Shown here: piece after piece, positions 52,329-62,208 of the stretch
How the letters are laid out: every line of letters begins with the position of its first letter
Numbering within the stretch: position 1 is the first letter of the stretch
Origin: a bacterium
GTDB taxonomy: Bacteria; Planctomycetota; Planctomycetia; Isosphaerales; Isosphaeraceae
DNA length: 64,000 bases
Assembly (NCBI GenBank): GCA_016125085.1
Contig: WGMM01000009.1
Coordinates: forward strand, 1 to 64,000
Direction: 5' to 3'
Position numbers and translations under genes: made by a program
Notes under the pieces: model-generated
The model's database searches: none
Seen by the model: only the letters and a program-made list of their open reading frames with translations
What the model was told of the DNA's origin: nothing

Positions 52329-52625
52329 ATGAGTTCCGCCGCTAACCCCGCTCGCGGCAGTCGAAAGAGCGAAATCGGTGTGGTGACATCCGATAAGACC
52401 GCCAAAACAAGGCGTGTCGAGATCGACAGGCTTGTTTCTCACCCGAAATACGGCAAATTTCAGCGTCGTCGTACAGTGGCGATCGCTCATGACGAAGAGC
52501 AGATCAGCCATGCCGGCGATCTTGTCGAAATCGTCGAAACGCGACCGATTTCGAAGACGAAGCACTGGCGTGTCGTCCGTGTGATCCGTTCCTCGGCGTC
52601 CGCCTCCGACCAGGCAGATTCCTGA
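52329..52625 (+). CDS. rpsQ: 30S ribosomal protein S17
   Basis: 98 residues. GVVTSDKTAKTRRVEIDRLV and HPKYGKFQRRRTVAIAHDEE, then GDLVEIVETRPISKTKHWRV, are the S17 signature. The N-terminal 14 residues are an extra, Ser/Ala-rich extension. Confidence 0.97.
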   Translation: MSSAANPARGSRKSEIGVVTSDKTAKTRRVEIDRLVSHPKYGKFQRRRTVAIAHDEEQISHAGDLVEIVETRPISKTKHWRVVRVIRSSASASDQADS

Positions 52626-52662
52626 TCGATCAGGCACTTCATCGCATTGAGGATTCTAGATC

Positions 52663-53043
52663 ATGATTCAAATGCAGACGCGACTCGACGTCGCAGACAA
52701 TTCCGGGGCCAAAGAAGTCATGTGCTTCAAAGTCCTGGGCGGTAGTGCGAGCCATTACAAAAGACGTATCGCCGGTGTCGGTGACGTGATCATCGCCAGC
52801 GTCAAGAAAGCATCGCCCGGTGGTGATGTCAAGGCTGGTGATGTGGTCCGATGCGTTGTGGTACGGACACGGAATCAGACACGTCGAACTGATGGGTCTT
52901 ACGTCAAGTTTGACCGTAACGCTGTCGTCATCATCAATAATGATGGCGAACCTCGTGGAACCCGTATTTTCGGGGCGATCGCCCGCGAACTTCGTGACCG
53001 CCAGTTCACGAAAATCATCAGCCTGGCCGCTGAAGTGGTCTGA
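52663..53043 (+). CDS. rplN: 50S ribosomal protein L14
   Basis: 126 residues. [40 protein letters not shown] and [20 protein letters not shown] identify L14, which contacts L19 and forms an inter-subunit bridge. Confidence 0.98.
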   Translation: MIQMQTRLDVADNSGAKEVMCFKVLGGSASHYKRRIAGVGDVIIASVKKASPGGDVKAGDVVRCVVVRTRNQTRRTDGSYVKFDRNAVVIINNDGEPRGTRIFGAIARELRDRQFTKIISLAAEVV

Positions 53044-53069
53044 ACAGAACGAGCAGAGGTCTAAAGGTC

Positions 53070-53447
53070 ATGTTGATTCGCAAGGACGACCTGGTGGTCG
53101 TCATCACCGGGGACGACAAAAGTCCTGAGCCCCGTAAAGTCATTCGTGCTTTTCCTTCCCGGGACAAAGTTCTGGTCGAGGGCGTGAATCGTGTTTACAA
53201 GCATCTCAAGCCCAGTCAACGTAATCAGCAGGGCGGGCGTCTGTCCAAAGAGATGCCGATCGCAGTGTCCAACGTGATGTATTACAACCAGACGCTCAAG
53301 CGTCCGGTCCGTCTTGGTGTCCGTGTCGATGCCAACGGTCGCAAGGAACGTTACTGCAAAGTATCGAAACAATCCATGGGGCCCATCGGCAAGGCCAAGC
53401 CTTCGAGGCTCACAGTCAAGTCGACCACTTCGAGCGAGAAATCCTGA
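53070..53447 (+). CDS. rplX: 50S ribosomal protein L24
   Basis: 125 residues. The KOW motif region is [20 protein letters not shown], then [21 protein letters not shown]24 starts assembly of the large subunit. The C-terminus has a longer basic, Ser/Lys-rich tail than E. coli L24. rplE starts 2 bp after its stop. Confidence 0.95.
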   Translation: MLIRKDDLVVVITGDDKSPEPRKVIRAFPSRDKVLVEGVNRVYKHLKPSQRNQQGGRLSKEMPIAVSNVMYYNQTLKRPVRLGVRVDANGRKERYCKVSKQSMGPIGKAKPSRLTVKSTTSSEKS

Positions 53448-53449
53448 TC

Positions 53450-54013
53450 ATGGTCCGCCTTCACGAACAATATCGCAAGAGCATCGCTCCCGCGATTCAG
53501 CAGAAATTCGGCATCAAGAACGCTCTTGCCGTTCCGAAGCTCGAAAAGATCGTCATCAATATGGGTGTCGGCAAGGCGACCCAGGACAAGAACATTCTCG
53601 AGCAGGCCGTCGACAACCTCTCGAAAATCGCAGGTCAGAAGCCGTTGACCACCAAGGCACGAGGTTCAGTCGCTGGATTCCGGCTTCGTGAAGGGAACGC
53701 GATCGGCACGAAGGTCACACTTCGTGGGGCTCGCATGTATGAATTTCTCGACCGGTTGATCGCTGTAGCCCTCCCCCGAATTCGTGACTTCCGCGGGATC
53801 AATCCGAACAGCTTCGATGGTCATGGCAACTACAGCCTTGGTATCAGCGAACAGGTGATTTTCCCCGAGATCGATGCGGACAAGATTCAGCATACGCTCG
53901 GAATGGATATCACGATCGTGACCAGTGCCAAGTCTGACGATCAAGCACGTGAACTCCTGACTGCCTTCGGCATGCCATTCCGGCAACCCGGCCAGCGTGC
54001 CGGCGGTAAGTGA
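53450..54013 (+). CDS. rplE: 50S ribosomal protein L5
   Basis: 187 residues. [60 protein letters not shown] and the late [16 protein letters not shown] are typical of L5, a 5S rRNA-binding protein in the central protuberance. Confidence 0.98.
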   Translation: MVRLHEQYRKSIAPAIQQKFGIKNALAVPKLEKIVINMGVGKATQDKNILEQAVDNLSKIAGQKPLTTKARGSVAGFRLREGNAIGTKVTLRGARMYEFLDRLIAVALPRIRDFRGINPNSFDGHGNYSLGISEQVIFPEIDADKIQHTLGMDITIVTSAKSDDQARELLTAFGMPFRQPGQRAGGK

Positions 54014-54039
54014 TCTGACACGAACAGGGTTTACCCAAC

Positions 54040-54225
54040 ATGTCCACGAAAGCGAAGTTTCTCAAGTCGCTCGCGACTCCTGAATTCAAGGTTCAGCACA
54101 GGAATCGCTGCCAGCTGTGCGGACGCCCCAGGGGTTACTACCGCAAGTTCGGCATCTGCAGGATCTGCCTGCGGAAAATGGCTCACCAGGGTCTCATCCC
54201 GGGTATGAAGAAAGCCAGCTGGTAA
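54040..54225 (+). CDS. rpsN: 30S ribosomal protein S14, zinc-binding type
   Basis: 61 residues. [20 protein letters not shown] and [20 protein letters not shown] give the CxxC...CxxC zinc site of the short (type Z) S14, used by Gram-positives and many other phyla. Stop TAA. Confidence 0.97.
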   Translation: MSTKAKFLKSLATPEFKVQHRNRCQLCGRPRGYYRKFGICRICLRKMAHQGLIPGMKKASW

Positions 54226-54331
54226 TCCTGTCCTTCCCACATAAATGGCATCTTCTGGAACCCATCACGACGCCTGAACCGGTACGAAATCCGACAGTGA
54301 CCCGTGGTGTGGAATCGAGGCAATTACTTCC

Positions 54332-54727
54332 ATGATGACCGATCCGATCGCCGATATGCTGACTCGTATCCGAAACGCTGTGCGAATCGAAAAGCCTTTC
54401 GTAAGCATGCCGTCTTCTGCGATGCGACGCGGAATCGCGCAGACTCTCAAGAACGAAGGCTACATCTGGGATTTCGAGGAAATCGATACCACTCCTTCGA
54501 AGACCCTGCAAATTCATTTGAAATATGGCCCTAACGGCGAACGACTCATCTCGAAGATTGACCGGGTTTCCAAGCCGGGCTGCAGGGTTTATGCCGGATA
54601 CAAGGAACTTAAACCGATTCTGTCGGGCCTTGGTATTCAGATCTTGAGCACTCCGAAAGGCGTTCTCAGCGATCGTCAGGCTCGTTCGGCCAAAGTCGGC
54701 GGCGAAATTCTGGCCCTGGTCTATTGA
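54332..54727 (+). CDS. rpsH: 30S ribosomal protein S8
   Basis: 131 residues. MMTDPIADMLTRIRNAVRIE at the start and ISKIDRVSKPGCRVYAGYKE, ILSTPKGVLSDRQARSAKVG at the end are S8 signatures. S8 binds 16S rRNA helix 21 and in many bacteria represses the spc operon. Confidence 0.98.
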   Translation: MMTDPIADMLTRIRNAVRIEKPFVSMPSSAMRRGIAQTLKNEGYIWDFEEIDTTPSKTLQIHLKYGPNGERLISKIDRVSKPGCRVYAGYKELKPILSGLGIQILSTPKGVLSDRQARSAKVGGEILALVY

Positions 54728-54760
54728 TCTTCACCCGAGAATCGAAAAGAGGTCAGGAAA

Positions 54761-55309
54761 ATGTCGCGAATCGGTCGTAAACCTGTACCTGTTCCTGCTG
54801 GCGTCAAAGTCGCGGTGAACGGTCAGGAAGTCAAAGTCGAAGGGCCGAAAGGCAAGCTCGAATTGAATGTCCATCCTGCGATCAAGGTCGCCCTGGGTGG
54901 AGAAGGCAAGGAAATCCTTGTCGAGCGTGGCGATGACGAACGTCAGAGCAGGGCTCTCCACGGTCTCACACGCAGTCTCGTGAACAACATGGTCGTCGGC
55001 GTGAGTCAGGGCTACGTCAAGAAGCTCGAGATTCAGGGTGTCGGCTATCAGGCTCAACTCAAAGGCAAGCAAGTTGCCCTTCAGGTTGGCTTCGCGAATC
55101 AGATCGTTCTCGATCCTCCTGCTGGTGTCAGTGTCACTCTTCCTGATCCGACGCATATCGTCGTGACCGGAACCGACAAACAAGCTGTCGGTCAGTTTGC
55201 GGCCGAGCTTCGTAAAGCCCGTCCTCCCGAGCCATATAAGGGCAAGGGCGTTCGTTACGAAGGCGAAATTGTCCGTCGCAAGGCTGGCAAGGCGTTCGGC
55301 TCGAAGTGA
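54761..55309 (+). CDS. rplF: 50S ribosomal protein L6
   Basis: 182 residues. MSRIGRKPVPVPAGVKVAVN, VEGPKGKLELNVHP and the C-terminal PEPYKGKGVRYEGEIVRRKA match L6, located near the factor-binding site. Confidence 0.98.
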   Translation: MSRIGRKPVPVPAGVKVAVNGQEVKVEGPKGKLELNVHPAIKVALGGEGKEILVERGDDERQSRALHGLTRSLVNNMVVGVSQGYVKKLEIQGVGYQAQLKGKQVALQVGFANQIVLDPPAGVSVTLPDPTHIVVTGTDKQAVGQFAAELRKARPPEPYKGKGVRYEGEIVRRKAGKAFGSK

Positions 55310-55390
55310 CGCATATCATTCCCATATTCTGAGCCGGCGGAGCTGTCCGGTCGGTAATCGGGTAGCATGTTCCCCGGAAAGGAAATCAAC

Positions 55391-55759
55391 GTGAGCGAGA
55401 AAACGATAGCTTCAGTCAGACGCAAACGGCGGCAACTGCGGACCCGTGGACGTCTCCACGGTACCGCGGAGCGTCCCCGTCTGGCTGTATTCCGTAGTTC
55501 CAAGCACATCTATGCTCAGCTCGTCAATGACGATAAGGGTGTGACTCTGGTTTCCGCTGGAACCGTCGAACCGGAAGTCCGTCAGAGCGTTCCCTATGGC
55601 GGCAATAAGGCCGCGGCTTCGCATGTTGGCAAATTGCTTGCTGAACGGGCGAAGGCGAAAGGGATTCTGGCTGTCAGTTTCGACCGGCGTGGATACCGGT
55701 ATCATGGCCGGGTGGCGACACTGGCCGATGCCGCTCGCGAGGGCGGTCTGCAATTCTGA
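55391..55759 (+). CDS. rplR: 50S ribosomal protein L18
   Basis: 122 residues from GTG 55391, chosen because GGAAAGGAAATCAAC precedes it; ATG 55367 in frame would add eight residues with a poorer binding site. [20 protein letters not shown] and [20 protein letters not shown], then [20 protein letters not shown], identify L18, which binds 5S rRNA with L5. Confidence 0.95.
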   Translation: MSEKTIASVRRKRRQLRTRGRLHGTAERPRLAVFRSSKHIYAQLVNDDKGVTLVSAGTVEPEVRQSVPYGGNKAAASHVGKLLAERAKAKGILAVSFDRRGYRYHGRVATLADAAREGGLQF

Positions 55760-55857
55760 CCTGAATCCGGCCGGCTCCACTCGCAACGGCACAAGCGTGT
55801 CGTGACGGTAACTCGGATCGACAAACGACATCATCGTACGACGGAAAAATCCTCATC

Positions 55858-56343
55858 ATGGCAAGCGATACGAAAGAAAAAGACGGTTGGGTCGAGAGCG
55901 TCGTCTCGATTCGTCGTTGTTCCGCGACCGTCAAGGGTGGTCGCCGCTTCACCTTCAATGCCCTGGTCGTGATCGGCGATCGTCAGGGTACGGTCGGGTG
56001 GGGCTACGGTAAGGCGAACGAAGTCCCGCCTTCGGTCGAGAAGGGTGTGAAAGACGCCAAGAAACAGTTGCGGAAAGTGCTGCTTAAAGGTGGTACGATT
56101 CCTCACCGGGTCGAAGGACGATACGGCGCGAGCCGCGTGGTGATGCTTCCTGCCAATCCCGGTACCGGCGTGATCGCGGGTGGTGCCGTTCGCGCGGTCG
56201 TACAGGCCGCTGGCGTAACGGATATTCTCACGAAATCGTACGGCTCGACCAACAAGCTCAATCTTGTCAAGGCCGCGATCGATGGCCTGGCGAAACTCCG
56301 AACCAAAGAAGACATCGCCCGACTCCGTGGCGTGGAGCTCTGA
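55858..56343 (+). CDS. rpsE: 30S ribosomal protein S5
   Basis: 161 residues. WVESVVSIRRCSATVKGGRR, FNALVVIGDRQGTVGWGYGK and the later AGGAVRAVVQAAGVTDILTK are S5 signatures. S5 affects decoding accuracy. rplO begins 5 bp later: rpmD (L30), usually between them, is missing. Confidence 0.98.
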   Translation: MASDTKEKDGWVESVVSIRRCSATVKGGRRFTFNALVVIGDRQGTVGWGYGKANEVPPSVEKGVKDAKKQLRKVLLKGGTIPHRVEGRYGASRVVMLPANPGTGVIAGGAVRAVVQAAGVTDILTKSYGSTNKLNLVKAAIDGLAKLRTKEDIARLRGVEL

Positions 56344-56348
56344 TCCCG

Positions 56349-56804
56349 ATGCAGATTCATGATGTCCAGTCAGGCGTCAAAACCTACAAGAACCGGAAAC
56401 GGGTCGGACGAGGTATCGGTTCCGGTCATGGTAAGACTTCGAGCAAAGGCCATAAAGGCCACTCGTCTCGCCAGGGTTTCAAACTGAGCCCGTTGTTCGA
56501 AGGCGGCCAGACCCCGCTGATCCGTCGTATTCCCAAGCGTGGTTTCAACAACGGTGATTTCCGCAAGGAATATGCCGAGGTCAAGGTTTCCGACCTCGAT
56601 CGCGTTTTCGCCGCCGGTGATGTCGTCGACGAAGCTGCCCTTCGCTCGAAGGGGCTCGTCAAAGGACGTCACGATCACGGCGTGAAGATCCTGGCGAACG
56701 GTGAAATCACGAAGGCATTGACCGTCCACGCCGAAAAGTTCACAGCTGCGGCCGCCAGCAAGATCGTCGCCGTCGGCGGCAAGGCTGTCGTCAAGGCCGA
56801 CTGA
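56349..56804 (+). CDS. rplO: 50S ribosomal protein L15
   Basis: 151 residues. RKRVGRGIGSGHGKTSSKGH and KGHSSRQGFKLSPLFEGGQT, then LIRRIPKRGFNN, are typical of L15, a late assembly protein. Follows rpsE directly. Confidence 0.97.
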   Translation: MQIHDVQSGVKTYKNRKRVGRGIGSGHGKTSSKGHKGHSSRQGFKLSPLFEGGQTPLIRRIPKRGFNNGDFRKEYAEVKVSDLDRVFAAGDVVDEAALRSKGLVKGRHDHGVKILANGEITKALTVHAEKFTAAAASKIVAVGGKAVVKAD

Positions 56805-56886
56805 TCGATTCTCGGGTTTCCACGGAACTCGTCAACTGATCGGATCCGTATTTCGAATATGTCTCGCAGCAAAGGTCTAGCGCATC

Positions 56887-58260
56887 GTGGAAAAACTCAT
56901 CACCATTCTCTTCCGCGTGCCCGAACTCCAGCGCAAGATCCTGATCACGGCCGGATTTCTGGCCCTGTTTCGGATCGGGTCCTATATTCCCCTTCCGATC
57001 GTCGATCAGGTCAAACTCGAGAACCTGCGTGATCAACTCAGCCAGACTTCCGCTGGCCGAGTGATGGCGACAGTCGCGATGTTCGGCGGCACTCAGATCG
57101 GAATGTCCACGATCTTCGGCCTGGGGATCATGCCGTATATTTCGGCTTCCATCATCTTTCAGTTGCTGGGTTCCATCGTGCCCAGCCTCGAAGCGATGAT
57201 GAAAGAGGGCGAGAGCGGGCGGAGACGGATCAACGAGTACACTCGTTATGCTGCGGTCATCATCTGTATCGTCCAGTCCGCTTTCTGGGTTCGGTACATG
57301 ATGAATTCGATGGATATCGTTCCGGATGCCGAAAAGACGCTCTGGAACGGCCTGGTCAGCGTATCGATCATGACGGCCGGAACGATTTTCCTGATGTGGA
57401 TCGGCGAGCAGATCGACGAATACGGTATCGGTAACGGAATCAGCCTGATCATCATGGCAGGCATTCTTTCACGCATGCCGACGTCGATCTTCAATCTTCT
57501 CATGAACAGTTCTTTCCAGCTCAATCCCGAGCCTGGCAAGTACGGAATCATGGTGCCGATCATTCTCGTCGTCCTGTTCGTGGCTGTCGTGATCGGTGTG
57601 ATCGCGATTACCGAGAGCCAGCGTCGGATTCCGACTCAATCGGCAAAGCACGTGAGAGGCAGGCGGGTTTACGGTGGAACTCGTCAGTATCTGCCCTTGA
57701 AGGTGAATCAGTCGGGCGTGATGCCGATCATCTTCGCTTCGAGTCTGCTGATGTTCCCGCTGTTCCTGCTTTCGGGGCTCGAATCGGCAACGGCTCCACT
57801 GCTGGGCAGCGAAAGCGTATGGAAGAGCGGCTTCGCGGGTATCATTCGTGAACTGACCGAAGATATCCGGAATCATGGCTTCCTCTACACGATCCTGTAC
57901 GTCGTTCTGATCTACTTCTTCTGCTACTTCTGGACGGCCATCATGTTCAATCCCAAGGACGTGGCGGACAACCTCAAGGATTACGGCAGTTTCATTCCTG
58001 GTTATCGCCCTGGTGCCCGGACTGCGAACTACCTGGAAAAAGTGATGCTTCGCATCACCTATGTCGGAGCGGCGTTCCTGGCACTTGTTGCAGTGATCCC
58101 GGCGCTGATTCAGACCGCTCTCAACGTCGATTACGATATCGCGTCGTTCCTTGGCGGAACGGGGCTGCTGATCGTGATCAGCGTGTGTCTTGACCTGATT
58201 CAGAAGATCGACAGCCACCTGATCATGGGCAACTATACAGGCCTCATCGGCCGCAAGTGA
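56887..58260 (+). CDS. secY: Protein translocase subunit SecY
   Basis: 457 residues from a GTG. Ten membrane segments; ILITAGFLALFRIGSYIPLP, FGGTQIGMSTIFGLGIMPYI and VPSLEAMMKEGESGRRRINE at the start, and KDVADNLKDYGSFIPGYRPG at the cytoplasmic loop near the C-terminus, are SecY signatures. It forms the membrane channel with SecE and SecG. The usual adk gene after secY is absent; map follows after 19 bp. Confidence 0.98.
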   Translation: MEKLITILFRVPELQRKILITAGFLALFRIGSYIPLPIVDQVKLENLRDQLSQTSAGRVMATVAMFGGTQIGMSTIFGLGIMPYISASIIFQLLGSIVPSLEAMMKEGESGRRRINEYTRYAAVIICIVQSAFWVRYMMNSMDIVPDAEKTLWNGLVSVSIMTAGTIFLMWIGEQIDEYGIGNGISLIIMAGILSRMPTSIFNLLMNSSFQLNPEPGKYGIMVPIILVVLFVAVVIGVIAITESQRRIPTQSAKHVRGRRVYGGTRQYLPLKVNQSGVMPIIFASSLLMFPLFLLSGLESATAPLLGSESVWKSGFAGIIRELTEDIRNHGFLYTILYVVLIYFFCYFWTAIMFNPKDVADNLKDYGSFIPGYRPGARTANYLEKVMLRITYVGAAFLALVAVIPALIQTALNVDYDIASFLGGTGLLIVISVCLDLIQKIDSHLIMGNYTGLIGRK

Positions 58261-58279
58261 GGAAAGACGTTACGATCGA

Positions 58280-59137
58280 ATGAACGGGTCTTCAGGCTGG
58301 CTTGGCAAATCGTTTCCCGAGGGAGTTCGTTCGCGAACTTCGAGGCCTCGTACTGCCTTTCAGTTGAAAAGTCCACGCGAGATCGATCTGATGCGGGAAG
58401 CCGGTCGACTCGTAGCCCAGGCCTTGGACAAGGTTCGTCAGGCGATTGCCCCTGGGGTAACGACCGGTGAACTGAATCGACTTGTGAGCGAGCATTTCGA
58501 GGCACATAAAGCTGTACCGCTTTTCAAAGGCGTTCCGTCTTCGATGAGAGGCAAACCGGCGTTCCCGGCCGTGATTTGTGCGAGTGTCAACGAGCAAGTC
58601 GTCCATGGGATACCTGGTAGTCGTGAGCTGAAAGATGGCGATGTCATTGCGATCGATACAGGTTGTCGACTCGCTGGATGGTGTGGAGATTCCGCCTTCA
58701 CTTTTGCGGTAGGCCGAATTTCCGAGGATAAGCAACGGCTTCTTGACGTGACCCGTCAAACTCTGGAGCTTTCCATCGAGCGGATGAAGACCGCCAAAAC
58801 GTGGTCGGAAGTCGCTCAGGACATGGCAGAATTCGTTCGTGGTCATGGCATGTCGGTGATCGAGCAGTTCGTTGGACACGGTATCGGGCAGTCGATGCAC
58901 GAAGAGCCCCAGGTTCCGAATTACGTGAGCGAATCGTTGCGAAAGCAGGACTTCGCTCTTGAGCCTGGTCTTGTCCTTGCGATCGAACCTATGGTGGCAC
59001 TTGGCACGAAGAACGTGAGAGTGCTACCCGACGGTTGGACGGTGGAAACCACTGACCGCCGCGCAGCGGCCCACTTCGAACATACAGTAGCGATAACCAG
59101 TGACGGTCCTCGGGTTCTGACCCTTCTCGAGGATTGA
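58280..59137 (+). CDS. map: Methionine aminopeptidase (type I)
   Basis: 285 residues. The metal ligands are ELKDGDVIAIDTGCRLAGW, GDSAFTFAVG, HGIGQSMHEEPQVPNY, and the late Glu residues in LAIEPMVALG and HFEHTVAIT. It removes the initiator Met from new proteins. The N-terminal 30 residues are an extra Arg/Ser-rich stretch. It lies in the secY-rpmJ interval, where map is common. Confidence 0.97.
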   Translation: MNGSSGWLGKSFPEGVRSRTSRPRTAFQLKSPREIDLMREAGRLVAQALDKVRQAIAPGVTTGELNRLVSEHFEAHKAVPLFKGVPSSMRGKPAFPAVICASVNEQVVHGIPGSRELKDGDVIAIDTGCRLAGWCGDSAFTFAVGRISEDKQRLLDVTRQTLELSIERMKTAKTWSEVAQDMAEFVRGHGMSVIEQFVGHGIGQSMHEEPQVPNYVSESLRKQDFALEPGLVLAIEPMVALGTKNVRVLPDGWTVETTDRRAAAHFEHTVAITSDGPRVLTLLED

Positions 59138-59149
59138 CGTGAATCGGTC

Positions 59150-59179
59150 TTGCGTATCGTATACCGAATCGGTTACGAT
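59150..59179 (+). promoter_or_regulatory. Candidate internal promoter upstream of rpmJ
   Basis: TTGCGT at 59150-59155 and TACGAT at 59174-59179 with an 18-bp spacer, about 95 bp upstream of rpmJ. It would give the alpha-operon part (rpmJ to rplQ) its own transcription start. Confidence 0.5.
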
Positions 59180-59275
59180 ATCCGACTTTCCCGTCTCGGC
59201 CAACGGTCTGGATTTGCATCGTGGAGCCGAATCAGGGTCCAGAATCGAATCGAACTTCCTGCAAGGTGGTATCTC

Positions 59276-59389
59276 ATGAAAGTACGTGCGAGTGTGAAAC
59301 GGATCTGTGACTCCTGCAAGATCGTTCGACGCCGTGGCAAGGTGTACGTGATCTGCGAGAATCCGCGTCACAAGCAGAGACAAGGCTGA
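59276..59389 (+). CDS. rpmJ: 50S ribosomal protein L36
   Basis: 37 residues from ATG 59276; the longer open frame upstream is not coding. [20 protein letters not shown] and [15 protein letters not shown] give the zinc-binding CxxC...C...H pattern of L36. The infA gene that usually precedes rpmJ is absent. Confidence 0.96.
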   Translation: MKVRASVKRICDSCKIVRRRGKVYVICENPRHKQRQG

Positions 59390-59431
59390 TCGAACCTACA
59401 CTGGCCCAGAGTTGACGGAGATCCGACAGAC

Positions 59432-59815
59432 ATGCCCCGTATCCTTGGCGTCGACATTCCGAACGACAAAAAGACGGTCATTTCCCTGCGTTATATCTAT
59501 GGAATCGGTCCTCACCTCGCTTCGCAGGTTTGCGAGCGAGCCTCGATCGACCCGACCAAGCCTGCTCGTGACCTGACCGAAGAGGAATTGGCGAAGCTGG
59601 CCGGTCTCCTTGATAATGAGTACGTAGTCGAAGGCCAGTTGCGTCGTCAGGTTCAACAGTCGATCGCTCGCCTTCGGGAAATCGGTTGTTATCGTGGCCT
59701 TCGCCACCGCCGCAGCCTCCCTGTTCGTGGACAGCGGACTCGAACCAATGCCCGTACCCGTAAGGGACCGCGCAAGACCGTCGCCGGCAAGAAGGGCGTG
59801 AAGGATCTGCGTTGA
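59432..59815 (+). CDS. rpsM: 30S ribosomal protein S13
   Basis: 127 residues. [40 protein letters not shown] and the basic C-terminus [20 protein letters not shown] identify S13, in the 30S head contacting the P-site tRNA and L5. Confidence 0.98.
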   Translation: MPRILGVDIPNDKKTVISLRYIYGIGPHLASQVCERASIDPTKPARDLTEEELAKLAGLLDNEYVVEGQLRRQVQQSIARLREIGCYRGLRHRRSLPVRGQRTRTNARTRKGPRKTVAGKKGVKDLR

Positions 59816-59904
59816 TATTTCTCGATCGTGTTCCGGCTCGAACGCCAGGCAGACGCGATCATTCCGTTCTCTCGTAGGTGCCGAATCTCCAGGAGTTTCC
59901 GAAC

Positions 59905-60285
59905 GTGGCCAAGGCCAAGAAACGTAAGACGCGGCGTAACGTCAGCAAAGCCGTCGTCCATATCAAGTCGACCTTCAACAATACCCTTGTGACCATTACG
60001 GATCCCAACGGAGATACCCTGTGCTGGGCGAGTTCCGGTACGGTCGGTTTCAAGGGAAGCCGGAAAAGCACACCGTTCGCCGCTCAGCGGGCTGCGGAAA
60101 CGGCTGCCGGCACCGCCAGTAAGTATGGCGTCAAAGAGGTTGAGGTTCGTGTCAAGGGCCCTGGTGCCGGACGTGACAGTGCGATCACGGCAATCCATGC
60201 CTCCGGCTTGAACATCAAGGCGATCGAGGACGTAACGCCTTTGCCTCACAACGGCTGCCGTCCACCCAAGAAACGTCGCGTCTGA
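59905..60285 (+). CDS. rpsK: 30S ribosomal protein S11
   Basis: 126 residues from GTG 59905, preceded by CAGGAG; the longer in-frame start at 59878 lacks support. [20 protein letters not shown] and [20 protein letters not shown], then [18 protein letters not shown], identify S11 of the platform. Confidence 0.97.
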   Translation: MAKAKKRKTRRNVSKAVVHIKSTFNNTLVTITDPNGDTLCWASSGTVGFKGSRKSTPFAAQRAAETAAGTASKYGVKEVEVRVKGPGAGRDSAITAIHASGLNIKAIEDVTPLPHNGCRPPKKRRV

Positions 60286-60369
60286 TCAGCGCGTCCATTT
60301 TCTTCGTACGCATCGAACATCTCGCGGTGGACGCAACGCCGCAGTTCTGACTCAGGTGAATTGATACTC

Positions 60370-60999
60370 ATGGGACGTTACATCGGTCCGGTATGTCGGT
60401 TGTGCCGAAGAGAGGGTGTGAAGCTCTTTCTCAAAGGCACGCGTTGCAATTCCGCCAAGTGTGCCATCGAGAAGAGTCGTGGCATTCCCGGGATGCACAA
60501 GCTCCGTCGCGGCAAGCCCAGCGAATACGCGCTGCGGCTTCGGGAGAAGCAGAAAGTCAAGCGGACTTACGGAATCTTCGAACGTCAGTTCCGGAATTAT
60601 TACCAGGAAGCGACACGTCGCCCCGGTAACTCCGGTGACGCTCTGCTCGCCCTCATCGAACGCCGTTTCGATAACGTGATCGCTCGTCTGGGCTTCGCTC
60701 AAAGCCGTGCCCAGGCACGCCAGATGATCCGTCACGGGCACTTCACCGTGAATGGCCGCAAGCTCGACATCCCGAGCTACCTCGTCAAACCTGGCGATAC
60801 GATCAAGGTCAAGGATCGTGAAGCTTCGCGAAAGTTGGCTGCCGAAGTGGTGGTCAACGAAGCCGGGCCGTCCGTGCCGACCTGGCTCGACCGGATTTCG
60901 ACCGATCCCCCGGAAGGCCGTGTCTCGCGTCTTCCAGGCTCCGAAGACCTTTCGGGCGAATTCAACGCTCAGTTGATCATCGAATTGTTGAGCCGCTGA
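60370..60999 (+). CDS. rpsD: 30S ribosomal protein S4
   Basis: 209 residues from ATG 60370 (MGRYIGPVCRLCRREGVKLF). The N-terminal cysteines (CRLC ... CNSAKC) form the zinc-binding version of S4. The S4 RNA-binding domain is at LGFAQSRAQARQMIRHGHFT. S4 nucleates 16S rRNA folding and in some bacteria represses the alpha operon. Confidence 0.98.
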   Translation: MGRYIGPVCRLCRREGVKLFLKGTRCNSAKCAIEKSRGIPGMHKLRRGKPSEYALRLREKQKVKRTYGIFERQFRNYYQEATRRPGNSGDALLALIERRFDNVIARLGFAQSRAQARQMIRHGHFTVNGRKLDIPSYLVKPGDTIKVKDREASRKLAAEVVVNEAGPSVPTWLDRISTDPPEGRVSRLPGSEDLSGEFNAQLIIELLSR

Positions 61000-61133
61000 T
61001 CGGCCTCGTCCGTTTCGGCTCTCATGCCTGCCGCTTTCTGTCGATCGGGCTCACTGAGTCAGCCCTTTCGACGAGGCGGCAATGCTCGCTTGACATACTT
61101 CCTGAATTCCCATAAGGCACTGGAGCTTTCTCG

Positions 61134-62129
61134 ATGCGAATCAAATGGCGTGGTCTCGAGCTTCCCAGCCGGGTCGAATGCGATCGCCACTCGCTGTCGG
61201 ACAATTTCGGCGAGTTTCATGTCGAACCGTTCGAAAAGGGGTTCGGACACACCATCGCAAACAGCCTTCGGCGGATCCTCCTTTCCAGCCTGGAGGGCAG
61301 TGCGGTCACCAAGATCAAGTTCCAGGGCGTGCAGCATGAATACAGCTCCGTTCCCGGAATGGTCGAGGACGTGACCGATCTCGTTCTGAACATCAAGGGC
61401 CTGATCGTCAAGAATCACTCCGACCAGCCCCGGGTGATCCGGATCGAACGGCACAAGAAGGGCGAAGTGCGGGCGTCCGACATTCTCACTGACGAGTCGG
61501 TCGAGATTATCGAGCCTGAGCATCACCTGTGCACGCTGACCGAAGACATCGATTTCAACCTGGAAATGACCGTCGCTAACGGACGCGGTTACAAGCCTGC
61601 CGCTGAAGGTCATACCGACGATCTGGAAATCGGTGCGATTCCTGTCGATGCCATTTTCAGCCCGGTTCGTCGTGTCGAGTACAAGATTCAGGAAACTCGG
61701 GTCGGCCAGCTCACGAACTATGACAAGATGGTTCTGAGGATCTGGACGAACGGCGTCATTGGCCCGGAAATGGCGCTTGTCGAATCGGCCAAGATCTTGC
61801 GTAAGCACTTGAATCCGTTCGTGCAGTACTTCGAACCTGGCCCCGGGGTTCCGATCGCCGCGGGTTCCGGAGATTCGAGTGCCTCGCTGGGTTCGAACGA
61901 ACTCTTGCGTCACAAGCTCGATATGAGCCTGGCCGAACTCGATCTGTCCGTGCGAGCGACGAACTGTCTCGAAAGCGAAGGGATCACGACGGTTCGTGAT
62001 CTGGTGAGCCGCAGTGAGGACCAGCTCCTCCACTTCCGTAACCTCGGCGAAACCACGCTCAAGGAAATCAAGGCCAAACTCAGCGATCATGGTCTTTCGC
62101 TCGGAATGGACATTGCCGCGATTCGCTGA
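61134..62129 (+). CDS. rpoA: RNA polymerase alpha subunit
   Basis: 331 residues. The N-terminal dimerisation domain includes FVEPFEKGFGHTIANSLRRI-like sequence (VEPFEKGFGHTIANSLRR) and GSAVTKIKFQGVQHEYSSVP. The C-terminal domain starts about residue 255 with LDLSVRATNCLESEGITTVR and GETTLKEIKAKLSDHGLSLG. Alpha scaffolds the polymerase and its C-terminal domain contacts UP elements and activators. Confidence 0.98.
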   Translation: MRIKWRGLELPSRVECDRHSLSDNFGEFHVEPFEKGFGHTIANSLRRILLSSLEGSAVTKIKFQGVQHEYSSVPGMVEDVTDLVLNIKGLIVKNHSDQPRVIRIERHKKGEVRASDILTDESVEIIEPEHHLCTLTEDIDFNLEMTVANGRGYKPAAEGHTDDLEIGAIPVDAIFSPVRRVEYKIQETRVGQLTNYDKMVLRIWTNGVIGPEMALVESAKILRKHLNPFVQYFEPGPGVPIAAGSGDSSASLGSNELLRHKLDMSLAELDLSVRATNCLESEGITTVRDLVSRSEDQLLHFRNLGETTLKEIKAKLSDHGLSLGMDIAAIR

Positions 62130-62208
62130 TTCAAGATCTGACTGAAGCGATGGGGGCGATCCCTTCGCTTCATACCCTGAAGTCATCCATTCATAAGAGG
62201 TCATAACG